Positions 1 to 11,399 of a DNA stretch of 64,000 nt are shown here, piece after piece. The notes below the pieces were generated by a model. It worked only from the letters and a program-made list of their open reading frames with translations. It made no database searches and had not been told where the DNA came from. The DNA is from Colletotrichum lupini (taxonomy: Eukaryota; Ascomycota; Sordariomycetes; Glomerellales; Glomerellaceae): contig NC_064676.1 in the NCBI RefSeq assembly GCF_023278565.1, positions 1,302,001 to 1,366,000 on the forward strand, written 5' to 3'. The position numbers and the translations under genes are program-made. Positions within the stretch are counted from its first letter, which is position 1; each line of letters begins with the position of its first letter.

Positions 1-1097
1 AAAATCCCGACAGTCTTGCGGGAGCTTTCGCTGATAACGGTACTACATGGGCCATCGGTGTCGGCCGCAGGCCGCTGCAACCCCCATGCCATCTCATTCT
101 TTACCAAGGCGTCCGCGTTCATAGAGAAGCTCGATTTGATAGTGGATGTCCTAACATTCACCTGCATACAGATTCCCGTTGTGCCGGAGTTTATTCCCTT
201 CTTGGCGACGGCTGAAAGGTGAGGCAATGCAGCACGCAACTTCAACCCCTACACGGAACTCCCGCGCGACGCGATGGAGTCCGGCGTTGAATTGCGCCAT
301 AACCACTAACGCGTTGTTACGTACCATTTTACTACTTTGCAGTCAAAAAGGACGTGGTGTTGGTTCGAGGTGCCGACCGTCGGCCTACTGTCTCCTGTCT
401 CTTGTCATGTACCCAACGACTGAGTACAGTAATTAATTACATTGCAGATTAGTTGATGATGGTCAAGTATCAGTGTCAAGTAATGATGTTTACAGACAGG
501 TTTTCGACTTTAATACATTTCCAAGTTAAAATGGCACGGGGACACACTCCAATTTGGAGTTAATGCCGTTTTTATACGAGCTTTGAAGCTTTGGGTGACC
601 GCGCTCGACTTTTGCTTTTTTTTCTTCGTCTTCTCATGTTTTCTTTCTTTATGTTGGCTGACCAGGAAGATTCGCCATGCTGATGACAGTTGTTGTCATC
701 GCCAGACCCTGTTTAACCCCTTGGTCCCCCACATCGGAGGCTGGTTGTGTCATCCACCCCTCGGATGTTGAAATCGGGAACGGCCCGTTAGCGAACGTTT
801 ACTAGATTACCACCGAGCTCGTCGGCATCGAGAGCGGATGAAGACCGCAAAGGGTTCAAACCTTTTCGGATGGCAAAATTCAAAATGCAAGGATAAAACT
901 TTGCAGGAAGAATGGGAGGCCCCTGGTTTAAAAAGGTAGGTGGAAGCCAGCACGATTCCTTTGATGAGCTCACAGTGCAGCACCCTTGATCGAGACCTGC
1001 CCGTTTTACACCGCCGGCTCAACTACACCGGAAGATTACTTTCCTGAGGCGCTCTACTCAGCCCTATCCGTGTCCTCGCGTCTGGGTACTCGTTTCA
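1..1097. other. Intergenic region upstream of the permease gene
   Basis: No reading frame here has a convincing start, codon usage or family resemblance. The frames present are short (under 90 codons) and overlap on both strands. The last 300 bases are presumably promoter and 5' leader of the permease gene that follows. No tRNA, repeat or RIP-type decay is visible. The window edge may cut an upstream gene, but I see no part of one. Confidence 0.6.
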
Positions 1098-3361
1098 ATG
1101 GCTTGGCGACGTCCGTTTGGCGATCGCGCTAGCGCGCAAGGGACGGTTGTTGAAGGCCAGCGAGAGCAGATCGCAAATGGCAGCACGCAGTACATCGGCG
1201 AGAAAGGAGGAAACGATGCGCCTCCCACCTATCAGGATGCTTCTGGAGCGCCTGTCGAGAACAATTCGCCTCTAGGATACGATGTTGGCCCTGTCACGAT
1301 CACGCTTCTAAACATCACGATGATGATTGGCGCCGGTATCTACTCTACTCGTAGGTTCGACCGATTCGATATTTTTGCCCAATTTTTGCTGAGTCTGTTA
1401 AGCGGCTTCTATCTTGAATGGCACTGGCTCTGTCGGTGTCAGCTTCGTCTATTGGACTCTTGGTTATTTGGTACGTTCCTGTGGTATTACCCATGACCAC
1501 ATGTAACATTTTACTTGGCCCAGGAATGGAGTAAATGCTGATCATCTCTACCCCTACATGTAGTTGTGCCTTGCTTCCGGAGCGGTCTATCTCGAATTCA
1601 CAGCGTACTTCCCCAGTCGATCAGGATCTGAGGTTGTGTTCCTTGAGCAAGCATATCCCCGCCCAATGTGGCTGTTTCCAACTACCTTTGCGGTCCAGAG
1701 CGTCATTCTCTCTTTCGGAAGTGCCAATGCCACCGTCATGGCCAATTATCTTATTGCCATTTCAGGACACGAGGGAACCAATTGGCAAATCAAGGGCACC
1801 GCCTTGGCCTGCTACAGTCTGGCCACCCTGAGTGAGTTTCCACGTTACCAGACCCTTCGCATAAACCCGACATGGCGTGGTTCATCCACTAACAACCTGC
1901 AGCGCTGGTTTTCAACACAAAGTATGCATACTGGTTCTCCAATGGCGTCGGAATCGTGAAGATATGTACCTTGCTCTTTGTGATCGTTACTGGATTTGTG
2001 GTACTCGGTGGTGGCACCAGGGTTGAGAACCCAACGGCCAATTTCCAGGATGCTTGGTCAGGGAGCAAGACAGCCAGTGCCTATGGTATGACTACGGCTC
2101 TTTACCGCATCATCTTCTCCTACGGTGGCTACAACAACGCCTTTAACGTTGCCAATGAGGTCAAGGTATGAGCCATGATGCCAGGCGAAAAATGATCCCA
2201 GACTGATCCAGAGCTCGTTAGAATCCTGTGCGATCCCTCAAGATCTATGCGACAGCTGCACTGACGACTGTGTACATTTTGTACATGTTTGCCAATGTCG
2301 CATTCTTTGCCGCCGGTAGGTTGCCCAAGTCTTCAGGATTGAGGTTCTGGCATTATGTCTAACGAAAGGATGCTACAGTCCCAAGAGAACTCTTGGAGAA
2401 GTCCGGCCTCACTGTGGCAAGCTTATTCTTCACTCAAGTCTTCGGCAACAGTGGTAATGTTCGGGGACTCAACTTTCTTATCGCACTAGCTTCATTTGGA
2501 AACATGATTGCAGTTATCATCGGACTGTCTCGACGCATCAGAGAGTGTGGCCGACAGGGCGTCTTGCCGTACACGAGATTCTGGGTTTCCACCAAGCCTT
2601 TCGGCACTCCACTTGGGCCCTATCTCGTCATCTGGTCTCTGACGGCTCTGATGATCCTAGCGGTTCCTGCCGGAGATGCCTTCACCTTTGGTGAGTTCCA
2701 TCACTCAGTTGGCGCTCGATTCAGGAGACTGATTTTGATTAGTGAATGACCTTGGAGTTTTCCCGACGGCTGCCTTCAACTTGGCCATGGCCGTGGGAAT
2801 CTACGTTGTTCGCTGGCGCCGCAGAAAGGCTAATCTTCCGGAGCCTGAGTTCAAAGCTTGGCATGTGGTTATCATCTTCAACATCTGCATTCAGCTCTAC
2901 CTTCTCATCATGCCGTGGTACCCTCCGGCAGGTGGACAGTATGCCGGCGATGTCAGCTTCTGGTACGCGACATACGCCGTTACTGGTATCGGCATGTGAG
3001 TGGAATCCCTCCCCTAAAATTTGTTTCTTGAGCGAACGCTGATCGCAGGACTCGCAGACTCCTCATTTGCGCTGCCTACTACTGGCTCTGGGCTTCCCTT
3101 CTTCCCAAGTGGAGAGGCTACAAGCTGAGGCAAGAGCTCGTTAGCTTCGATGACGGCGCTCAAAGCAATCAACTCCGGAAGATCCCCAATGCGGACGTTT
3201 CCGAATGGGACAGCACTCACGATGCGAGTGGTCGCCTCGTTGAGCCATCTGCCGACGAGGTTCTTGTGCAGGAGAAGGGGGTGCGCGTCTCTTCCGAGGG
3301 AAGCAACTCCGATACTGGGAAACACGTCCCAAATGCAGTGAGAGAAACTCACAATGTCTGA
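1098..3361 (+). CDS. LAT-family amino-acid permease, Mup1 (methionine permease)-like
   Basis: Predicted plasma-membrane amino-acid transporter of the APC superfamily, LAT branch, closest in character to the high-affinity methionine permease Mup1. Eight exons join in phase: 1098-1350, 1403-1470, 1564-1831, 1903-2165, 2222-2315, 2379-2690, 2743-2995 and 3049-3361. They give 607 aa, close to the usual fungal length of about 550-600. A hydrophilic N-terminus of about 60 residues precedes the first membrane segment. That segment carries the family motif IGAGIYSTP around residues 77-85, the unwound substrate-binding helix of APC transporters. Exon 3 has the family-typical YLEF..YFPSRSGSE stretch. 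The roughly 80-residue C-terminus is hydrophilic and probably cytosolic. The start is the first in-frame ATG before the conserved core. Substrate specificity (methionine, cystine or another amino acid) cannot be settled from sequence alone. Confidence 0.9.
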
Positions 3362-3995
3362 AAATGAAAGGAGGAGTGCGAAGGAGCCGATGGTCAGCGG
3401 ATGTACACAAACCACATGCCTTTTGAGGTGATCAAGCTACACTTCTTGGCTTTCTCATTTGATGCTATCGTGAAATTTGGCCGATGTAAGGACACATCGT
3501 TCTCAAAGACTCAGATAGCAGTCAGCAATTGACACGCATCTGTTTCACTTCTACTTCTACCGTCTATGATATAGGGGACTCTTGTTTCCCTTTCGCATGT
3601 TTATCAAACCCTCATCATACCCCAGTGTCTTGGCGTCAGCTTGACAATAGGTCACAGGCAAATCGCAATTCCCTTAAGTTTTCCCTTGCTATCAGACAAT
3701 ACAAGGTATCAACAAACCGCGTTGCGCTGCTATGTCATCATGATCCTGCGTGCCGCTAGGCCAATCACACAAGCGGCGATCGCTACTGCATGCGCCCGGC
3801 CTCGGCTTGTGTGGCTGAATGACATCATGCAGCTCTCTCCCTTTATCAGAAGCTCGAGACAACAATCAAGGTGTTCATTGAGAGACCTGGTTTGATTAAA
3901 GACATTACAGACATCATCTTGAAAGTATCCCCCGAGGCTCATGCGCCAGAATCACAATCACCAGCAATCTTCGACCACCATCTCATCTCTTCACA
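3362..3995. other. Intergenic region between permease and small mitochondrial gene
   Basis: 634 bases with no supportable gene. Short frames on both strands lack conserved features. The region should contain the permease 3' end and the promoter of the next gene. No repeats are visible. Confidence 0.6.
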
Positions 3996-4331
3996 ATGTT
4001 GAGCAACGCATTCCGAAGACGGGCTCTGCCATCCGCGGTGGCGGCCTCATGTCCTATGCCTCTCGCCGCACGTACAACAGCTGCTTCCGGCGCCAGATTT
4101 CTCAGCGACAAGCCCGGCCTGGCATCCACGGACATCAGGGACATTGCAGATGCCAAGAAGACCAACCCACCGCAGCCGAAGATTTCCAACGCCAGCGTCA
4201 ACGGAGAGAAGCTTACGGAGGAGCAACAGCGAGAGGTGTCCGAGCACAACAAGGACTTTGAGAAGAAGCATGACTCAGCGCCAGCTGCTGAGGACGACAA
4301 GGTCGATAAGAAGTTTTGGTCGAATAAGTAA
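3996..4331 (+). CDS. Small predicted mitochondrial protein, function unknown
   Basis: Intronless frame of 111 aa that I do not recognise. The first 30-40 residues are rich in Arg, Ala and Ser with almost no acidic residues, and include RFLSDK. This is the pattern of a mitochondrial presequence with a likely cleavage near residues 33-37. The rest is small, soluble, Lys/Glu/Asp-rich and probably helical or disordered (LTEEQQREVSEHNKDFEKK), ending in KKFWSNK. No membrane segment or known catalytic motif is visible. Codon choice is like that of neighbouring genes. The gene ends about 400 bases from the edge of the retrotransposon block and is itself not RIP-mutated. The mitochondrial location is an inference from composition only. 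Confidence 0.7.
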   Translation: MLSNAFRRRALPSAVAASCPMPLAARTTAASGARFLSDKPGLASTDIRDIADAKKTNPPQPKISNASVNGEKLTEEQQREVSEHNKDFEKKHDSAPAAEDDKVDKKFWSNK

Positions 4332-4736
4332 AGATGGCGGCAGATGAAGGAGCTGGGCCGAACTGTGTTGAACAGCCATCTCTTTGCCGGAAGCATGCTT
4401 TCTTCAATTACGTTGCAGCAGTTGCCTGTGCTATGGAATACCTTCAATGTTTACACGATGTCATATGTACTAGTAGTTTAGGTGACATACTGGCGGATGT
4501 GGGTCATTTGTTGATCGCACCGGGCAGAGCCACGAGGTGCACGTGAGTATATTCACCTTCCATCGCGTGTCTATACCTCGAATACAGTACGAAAGGTACT
4601 TGATTGTATTATTTCTCCTCAGCCCTCAACAAGTGACTGGGAAATAATGGCTGAGTGGTCAAAGGCGGGGGCCTATGTGACGATGCCTGGGCAACTCCTC
4701 CATTACACGCCATCGCTTAACCTTTTGTTCGATTAC
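4332..4736. other. Gene-to-transposon spacer
   Basis: About 400 bases of normal composition between the small mitochondrial gene and the retrotransposon target site. No gene or repeat is seen. RIP-type decay does not reach this side of the target duplication. Confidence 0.6.
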
Positions 4737-4741
4737 CCATC
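4737..4741. repeat. Left target-site duplication of E1 (CCATC)
   Basis: CCATC directly abuts the TGTCGT start of the left E1 LTR. The same five bases follow the ACGACA end of the right LTR at 26572-26576. A perfect 5-bp duplication is what an LTR-retrotransposon integrase leaves, so the whole block between is one insertion event plus later nested insertions. Confidence 0.93.
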
Positions 4742-4923
4742 TGTCGTGATGGCTTCAACCATCCATGGCCTTACCGCACGTCACGTGACCTCGGTTATAT
4801 AATTACCAAGGCCTACTTCGCTCGCATCCTCTATATTAGAGCGAGCTTCGTACCTATTTCCTATTTTTAATAAATAACCGTTCTCTTTATATATATTAAT
4901 ACCCTTATAATAACTTTATAATA
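4742..4923 (+). repeat. E1 left (5') LTR, 182 bp
   Basis: Matches 26390-26571 base for base apart from C-to-T and G-to-A changes. The first ~60 bases are essentially unmutated and rich in CpA and TpG, whereas the right-hand half is mutated. The reciprocal pattern in the other LTR shows that RIP faded out at both outer edges of the repeat. Confidence 0.92.
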
Positions 4924-4989
4924 GTTATAAGCTTAGCTCTAACTTAGACCCCTATACCTTTATTAAAAAGTTACTTCTTAGAGACTGCG

Positions 4990-7900
4990 TTTTATTATAT
5001 CCTTTCTTATAATATTATCTAACCCTTATTACGTTTATTAACCTTATTCCTAAATAAACTAATATTTTTTAAAAAGACTACGGATATTCCTAAGTAAAAG
5101 CTTAATTACTAGCGAGACTAGCCTAAGTAATACCTCGCTCTATAAGTTAAGGCCTGGTTAAAGGACGTCTAGGACTTATTAAACTTAAATAACTTTATTT
5201 CCCTATCGAATTTATTACTCTTTATTAAGTTTATTCCTTTAATTAAGGAGTACGTTAAGATACGAAATACTATTTAAGATTAAGTATATAAGACGGCCTT
5301 AACTAAATACTAACGGAGACTTAAGGAGTTTACTTAATAATAAACTAAATAGTTAAGAGGTAAGACTATAATCGAACTAATAACTAGAAGTACTTACATT
5401 AAGTAACTAGTTATTTTAATAAAACTAAAGACTATAATAGCGAATTAAGTACGTCTTATTAAGGAATATGCCTTTTTTATTTAGTAAACCGTATTTAAAA
5501 CGATCTTTTATTTATAAAAAGAGAGATTATATAAATTAATAAATCGCTAGATCTTTTTTATAATTACTTAAGAAATCTTAGAGGATGCGAAGGAGGAGCT
5601 TATTAATTCTTTAAACTACTCTTTTTATATTATAATCCGGGTTTTTAAGCGAAAGTATATACCGAGCGACTTTAGTTTATTTATAATTATAAAAAAGGAA
5701 TTTAACGCGGTTATAAATAGGGCGAACTTTAGCATTAGCTTATTAACCTAGATTAAAGACTTCTTCTCGGCCTACCGTTAAGTAACGTAGCTTAAGCTAC
5801 CTAAAGTCTAGGGTACCCTTGCTTTAAAACCCTTTTTTTATACGATTATACGTTATTTTATTTTAAACTAATTTAATTAGGAGCTCGCTAAGATTATTAA
5901 ACTAAAATAAAAAGGGGAAGCGATCCTTAATATAGGGTATTATACTAAGATTTTTAATAACTTTTTATATAAAGAGGCGGTATATAATAAGAATCGTAAA
6001 CGAACCCCTATAATATTTATAATACTAGTAGGTCGCTTAGATTCCCTTAAGTAGAACGAAGCGACTCTTAACTTATTTATTAACTACCCTTATAAAGGGA
6101 CTTATTATTAAAAGCTAATAGACTATATAAAGGTAGAGCTTATTTTAATAAGTAAGACGAAGTTAAAATATATTTAGTTAAGTAGTGACGAAGCTTAGAA
6201 AATAATTTCCTATTTAAACTAGGAAAAGTATACTAACCTCCGTACTAATCTCGCTTAAAAGGGCTAGATTTATATAAAACCCCCTTTTAAATAGAATAAT
6301 AGTAACCGAGGTCGCTTTAAAAAGACGACTAAAACTAATAAGCTAAGTAATAAAAAGAACTTTAAGAGAACCTACCCCTTAAATATCGTAACTATAATTA
6401 TTAACGTCGGTCTGCTCCCTAAGCTAAGTACGGAGGGGAATAAGAATAGTAATCTTATTATTTTTTTTATCCCCTTTATTAGCCTATACCTCTTTTTTAA
6501 AAGTATAGTTATAAATAACTACGGTGCCGTTTATTTTATTAATAACTTATTACTTTTAAAGCTAGATTCTATTTAATAAAGCGATAGCTTAGAGAATATA
6601 AATTTTAGAACGGCCTCTTATCTTATTATTACTAAAGGAATAAGGATTATATATAATGTCCTTATAGGACCGAAGGGGCCTAGGATAGAGTACTTTACTC
6701 TTTATAATATCGGTTTTATTAAGAACTTCTATATAAATATTATATTAAAAGCTCTCTTCTAAAAGACTAGTATTTAGTACTTAGGTTTTAACTATACCCT
6801 TTAGTTCGGTAGTGAATTTAGGAACGTTATTATTAAGTAGCTCGAGAAGAAGGTTAATCTAGTTTTTTTAAAATATAAGCCCTATTCGTCCTATTTTCTA
6901 CTTAGAAGTCAGTCTTTGCTCGTTAATATAATTTTAATACGTAGCGCTTAGTACTTACGTTCTTTATATTAGTTAAGGAACGACTAATTAAATATAGCCT
7001 AGCTTTAGTACCTTAGATTTAGTTATCTTGCGCTAGTAGTATTTAAAAAGCTCGTTCTAACTACTCGGGGGGTAAGGATTAAAGGACTAAGCTATTTAAA
7101 ATACTAATACTATATAACTACTTATATAAAATAAGTTATTTTACGACGTACTTTAAAACGAAGAGTAACTTAATTTTATTATAAGATCTTATAAGACCTC
7201 TTTAATTACTTACTAGCTTACGAATAAAATAAGTAGCTAATACTAATTAAAAACGAGTATTTAAGTAGGATCTTCGTCTTTTTATAAGTTACGAAGACTT
7301 ACGATATAGTATTTAGGGTCTTATACCTTTTTAAATAATAAGTACGTACGTAAAAGGGCATAGCCGTTTATAAGATTTAATAAAACGTAGAACGTATAAT
7401 AATTATAATTAATAACGAGACTCGTTTCTAAATATAAATACGGGAGCTAGGAATAGACCTAGAGACTACTCCTTTATATATAAAAAAACTAAACGGAGGA
7501 GGGGAGCGAGCTAGTTAGGAAATTATTAATAAAGCGATTAGTATAATATTAATAGCCGGTTTACTAAACGAACTCTAAGTAGAAGCTATATTAGCCATAG
7601 CCTACTTATATAATATTAGCCCTAGGTAACGTACTAACTAGCTATTATTAATTTAAATTAAAGAAGTCTAGTTCGCTTATTACTTTAGGTAATAGTAACT
7701 AATAAATATACTAAAGCTCGCCCGTAATTTACGTCCCTATTAGGGGTAAACGTACGTATACGGCTATAGAGCGTACCCTCTTAAGAGGGACCGTAAGAAA
7801 GGAATTAATAAGAGACGTTTTAAAGTAGAGTAGAGGGGATATATTAGGTATTTCGTAGGTTATATACCGAACGCCTATAACCTATATAGAATCTAAATCT

Positions 7901-10420
7901 CCTCGCTTTTAAAAGTTATTATTACCTAAAATATAACGTTTAATAAGATAGCTTTTTATTTAAAAAATAATACTAAAACTATAATTCGTTTACCTAAGTC
8001 GAGGGCCGTAGTAAATAAGATTTAATAGCTACTTATAATAATCGAACCTAAGCTTTAATTACTTAGAATTATAAATAAGGAGGAGGCTTTATTAATTAAT
8101 AATAAAAAGTAATTATTATTACTTATACTCGTTTTATAAAAAGTAAATAAGGCTATAAAAAAGCCTAGTTTGTTTTTAAATAAACAAGGTAAGTAGCTAT
8201 TTACCTCCGAACTAACCCTAGACTTTAAGAATCCGGAGTTAAATACGAACTTTACTTAGTTAATTAAGGTTACGAGCGAGGACGTAAGGGAAGTCGATCT
8301 TTTTATTAAGAGGATTAAAAACGTAATATATATATAAATAAAAATAGAGACTTCTTAGAGCTCTTATAAGGAGGATCCTTTTACCTAACTAGACCCTAAC
8401 GAACCCCTTTAATAAGTAAGCTTACGTTAAGAAGTAGGAGTAGTAAACGACCTAGTTAATAACTTTAATATAGCTAATATATATAGCTAAGAAGAGAAAG
8501 GGTATACTAAACGAAGCCGGAGGTTTAGAAACTAATTACTAAAGGTATTTATTTAAGACCCGAGTTAATAAGAGCGACTTAGGTAGTACTCTTTTTATAC
8601 TTAGGTAAAAAGAAACTAGGACTCCTTTTTTAATACGTATATACTTAATTAATAAAAAGCAGTTAACGAGGCGACCTAGGGGTATCGGACGCTATATTAC
8701 TACGTTTATATTATAATTAATAAAACGAAGTACGTTCCGCTAACTATAGTTTAATTTAATTAAATCTATATAAATTAATTAATTACTCCTCTAAAGAAGT
8801 AAAAGGATATTCTTAAAATACTAAAACCTCTAAGAAGTTAATTCGTAAAAGTAGTATAGTTAGAAATCTAAAGATTAAAAAAATAAATACTTAGAAAGTA
8901 GTTAGTAAGGCGTCGGTTACTTCTAAGCTAATACCCCTTAAATAGGTATTTAATTATAAACTCGATAGTAATAATTACCTTAATCGCTATAAAGCGAGAA
9001 TCTACGTTAAGGGGGACCTTTAAGAACGATACCCCCTAAAAAAGACCTATATAGCGACGCTAATTACTAAGACGTTTAGGGTAGCTATAGCTATTACTAC
9101 TTAATTCGATTTAGAAGTTTATTAATATAATATCGTAAACGCTTTTCTAAACGTAATTAAAAAGCTAAGTAACCCCCCTATTATTTACGAGCTTTTAAAC
9201 GGCTTTTATAAGCTAGGAATATACGTTAAACTTAAGCGGGCCTTATATAGCGCCCGTAACGCTTTATTATTATAGTATAAGGAGCTAGCGTTAACTTTTA
9301 AAAGTCTAGGTCTTTTATTTATAAATAAGGACCCGTGCCTATTTTAAGATTTTATTAAAAGGGTCCTAGTTCTTTTTTATATAAACGATATCCTCGTTTT
9401 TTATTATAAAGACTACGTTTACGAGGCTAATTAAGTAACCGAGGGACTTAAAAAGAAATACGAAATAAAAAACTAGGGGCTAGTTTTATAATATCTTAAA
9501 ATAAGGGTCGTTCGTAATTAACTAAATAAAAAGATCTACTTAGTTTATAATTAGTATTTTAAGAAGGTAATTAAGAAGTTCGATCTTATTAACTCTATTA
9601 CTCTTATAACCCCGTTACTAACGGTCCTAATTAAAAAGAACCTAGGGATTATATTCCTAAGCAAGACTAAGTTTTTTTAAAAAAAGGTCGGATCGATATT
9701 ATATATAGCGATTATAATTCGGCCCGACGTCGCTTTTATATACGCTCTGCTCTCTCGGTTCTTAACGAACCCGTCCCGTTAGTATTATTTTATTATAAAT
9801 TAGGTTATATAATACTTTTTTTATATATAATACTTAGTAATATGCTTTAGGATCTTAGGGGGTAGCTAAGTACTACTAATTATAAGCGACGCTTCGTTTA
9901 TAAACGATAAAAAGACCTAAAGATCTTCGTAGGGTTTTATAATTTCCTTTTTTAATAGCCTTATTTAATAAAAAGTAGCTTATTAAAATATAATAACTAC
10001 GTTAATTACGGAGGCCGAATTACTAAGCCTAGAATATATAATTAAAAAAATACTCGCTCTTAAACGCTTTTTTAAAAATATCTCGCTCGAGTTTAGTAAT
10101 GTATAAAAGGTATACTACGATAATTATTAAATAATTAGACTTATAATAGAGAAAGGGGAACGTATCTTAACTTACTTACGCTACGTTAATATTTAAAATA
10201 TATAGTTATAATAAGAGTACTTAAAAGGCTTATTCTAAGTAGTCTATATATTAACGAATAAAATACTAGTTAACGGTCTTATAAAGAACTTTTTTAGAGC
10301 GAAGTTTAAGTACTTCGTATTGCTCTTAAATATAAGAGATATATAAGAAATAATTATACTAAACGAGGGGACGTTTAAAAAGTAATAAAACGGCCCGGGG
10401 GGCCCGGTTCTTAATTAAAA
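4990..10420 (+). pseudogene. E1 gag-pol relic (Ty1/Copia)
   Basis: A continuous + strand coding relic whose stops are almost all TAA or TAG, as expected when CAA, CAG and TGG codons suffer RIP. Copia landmarks are readable in the reverse transcriptase: VNAFLN near 9121-9155 (family form D-x-x-NAFLNG) and FYINDILV near 9378-9403 (family form YVDDILV). The RNase H motif ISDASF is near 9880-9900. Integrase and gag must lie upstream, but I did not place their motifs confidently. The boundaries are approximate. The frame ends shortly before the point where E2 inserted. No functional product is possible. Confidence 0.8.
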
Positions 10421-10591
10421 AACGTAGCCTATAGCTAGGGAGTATAAAGTCGCTTTAGTAACCCCGTTAGGTTGCTTAGGAAGAGGCTATTTATTTAAGA
10501 AAGTAAGTACGTATTTATTTAAAAAAGACTTAAATACGGGCTATATACCTAGAGGGATATATAAGCTAATAAGAGTATTGATTTTAATTTA

Positions 10592-10596
10592 GATAC
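10592..10596. repeat. Left target-site duplication of E2 (GATAC)
   Basis: GATAC precedes the left E2 LTR and recurs immediately after the right E2 LTR at 17448-17452. This proves E2 inserted into E1 DNA. Confidence 0.92.
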
Positions 10597-10801
10597 TATC
10601 GGATTAGAAATTTAATTCGACCGCGGCATATAGCCGACTGCGCAGGGGCTAATTGGGGGCCCTATTTACGATTATCGTAGCTAGCCTAACTTATAGTTAG
10701 AACCTCCTTTTTATACTTACTACGCAAATATTTATATAGTTTAATTAATCTCTTCGTTAACTACGGTTCGAACTAATTACTTTATAATAGGGATACTAAT
10801 A
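10597..10801 (+). repeat. E2 left LTR, 205 bp
   Basis: Same length as 17243-17447 and differing from it mainly by transitions of RIP type. It is the start of E2 transcription in an intact copy. Confidence 0.92.
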
Positions 10802-11399
10802 CTAATTAGTAATTAAACTTTACTATCGTAAATTAGTAAGGTATCTCGCTACGTAGAAGAGACGACCTCTTAATACCGTACGGGATAGGAGATTTATATT
10901 AATTAACCTTATAAAAGTAGACGAAAAAGGAGGCGATTTTTAAATACCGCACGGAATTAAGTAATTATAGCCCTTTATTACTTACGAGAGGTCGACGTTT
11001 ATTACGTTAAACTACGTTAATTAACGGAACCGCTTAAGCGACTAGCCTTTTACCGTCGCCCCGAGTAGCTTTTTTACTAAACGATTTTTCTATAGCTAGC
11101 ACGCGATTAGAAATTAACTAGTTAAATTAGTAAAAGTATAATATAAAAAAGCACCGTGTAATTAAAAAAGGGGATCTCTAAATATAAATATTCTTATTTA
11201 ATAATAAAAGTAACCCTATAAGAGTTATTAAACTAAAAAGTTTACGGTATATAGGAAAGTCTATTATTACGAGGATCTTATGGGTACGACCTTAAGCCCG
11301 CGATCTTAACGACCTTTTTATAGCTCCCTTAACTACCCCCCGGGTATTATTTAAGAATATAATAGAGGGGACGGTCTAATAAGGGAGGAGGGGATTTAG

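Noticed and set aside
3014..3415. 133-codon minus-strand frame over the last permease exon
   Set aside because: It is a shadow of exon 8 on the opposite strand.
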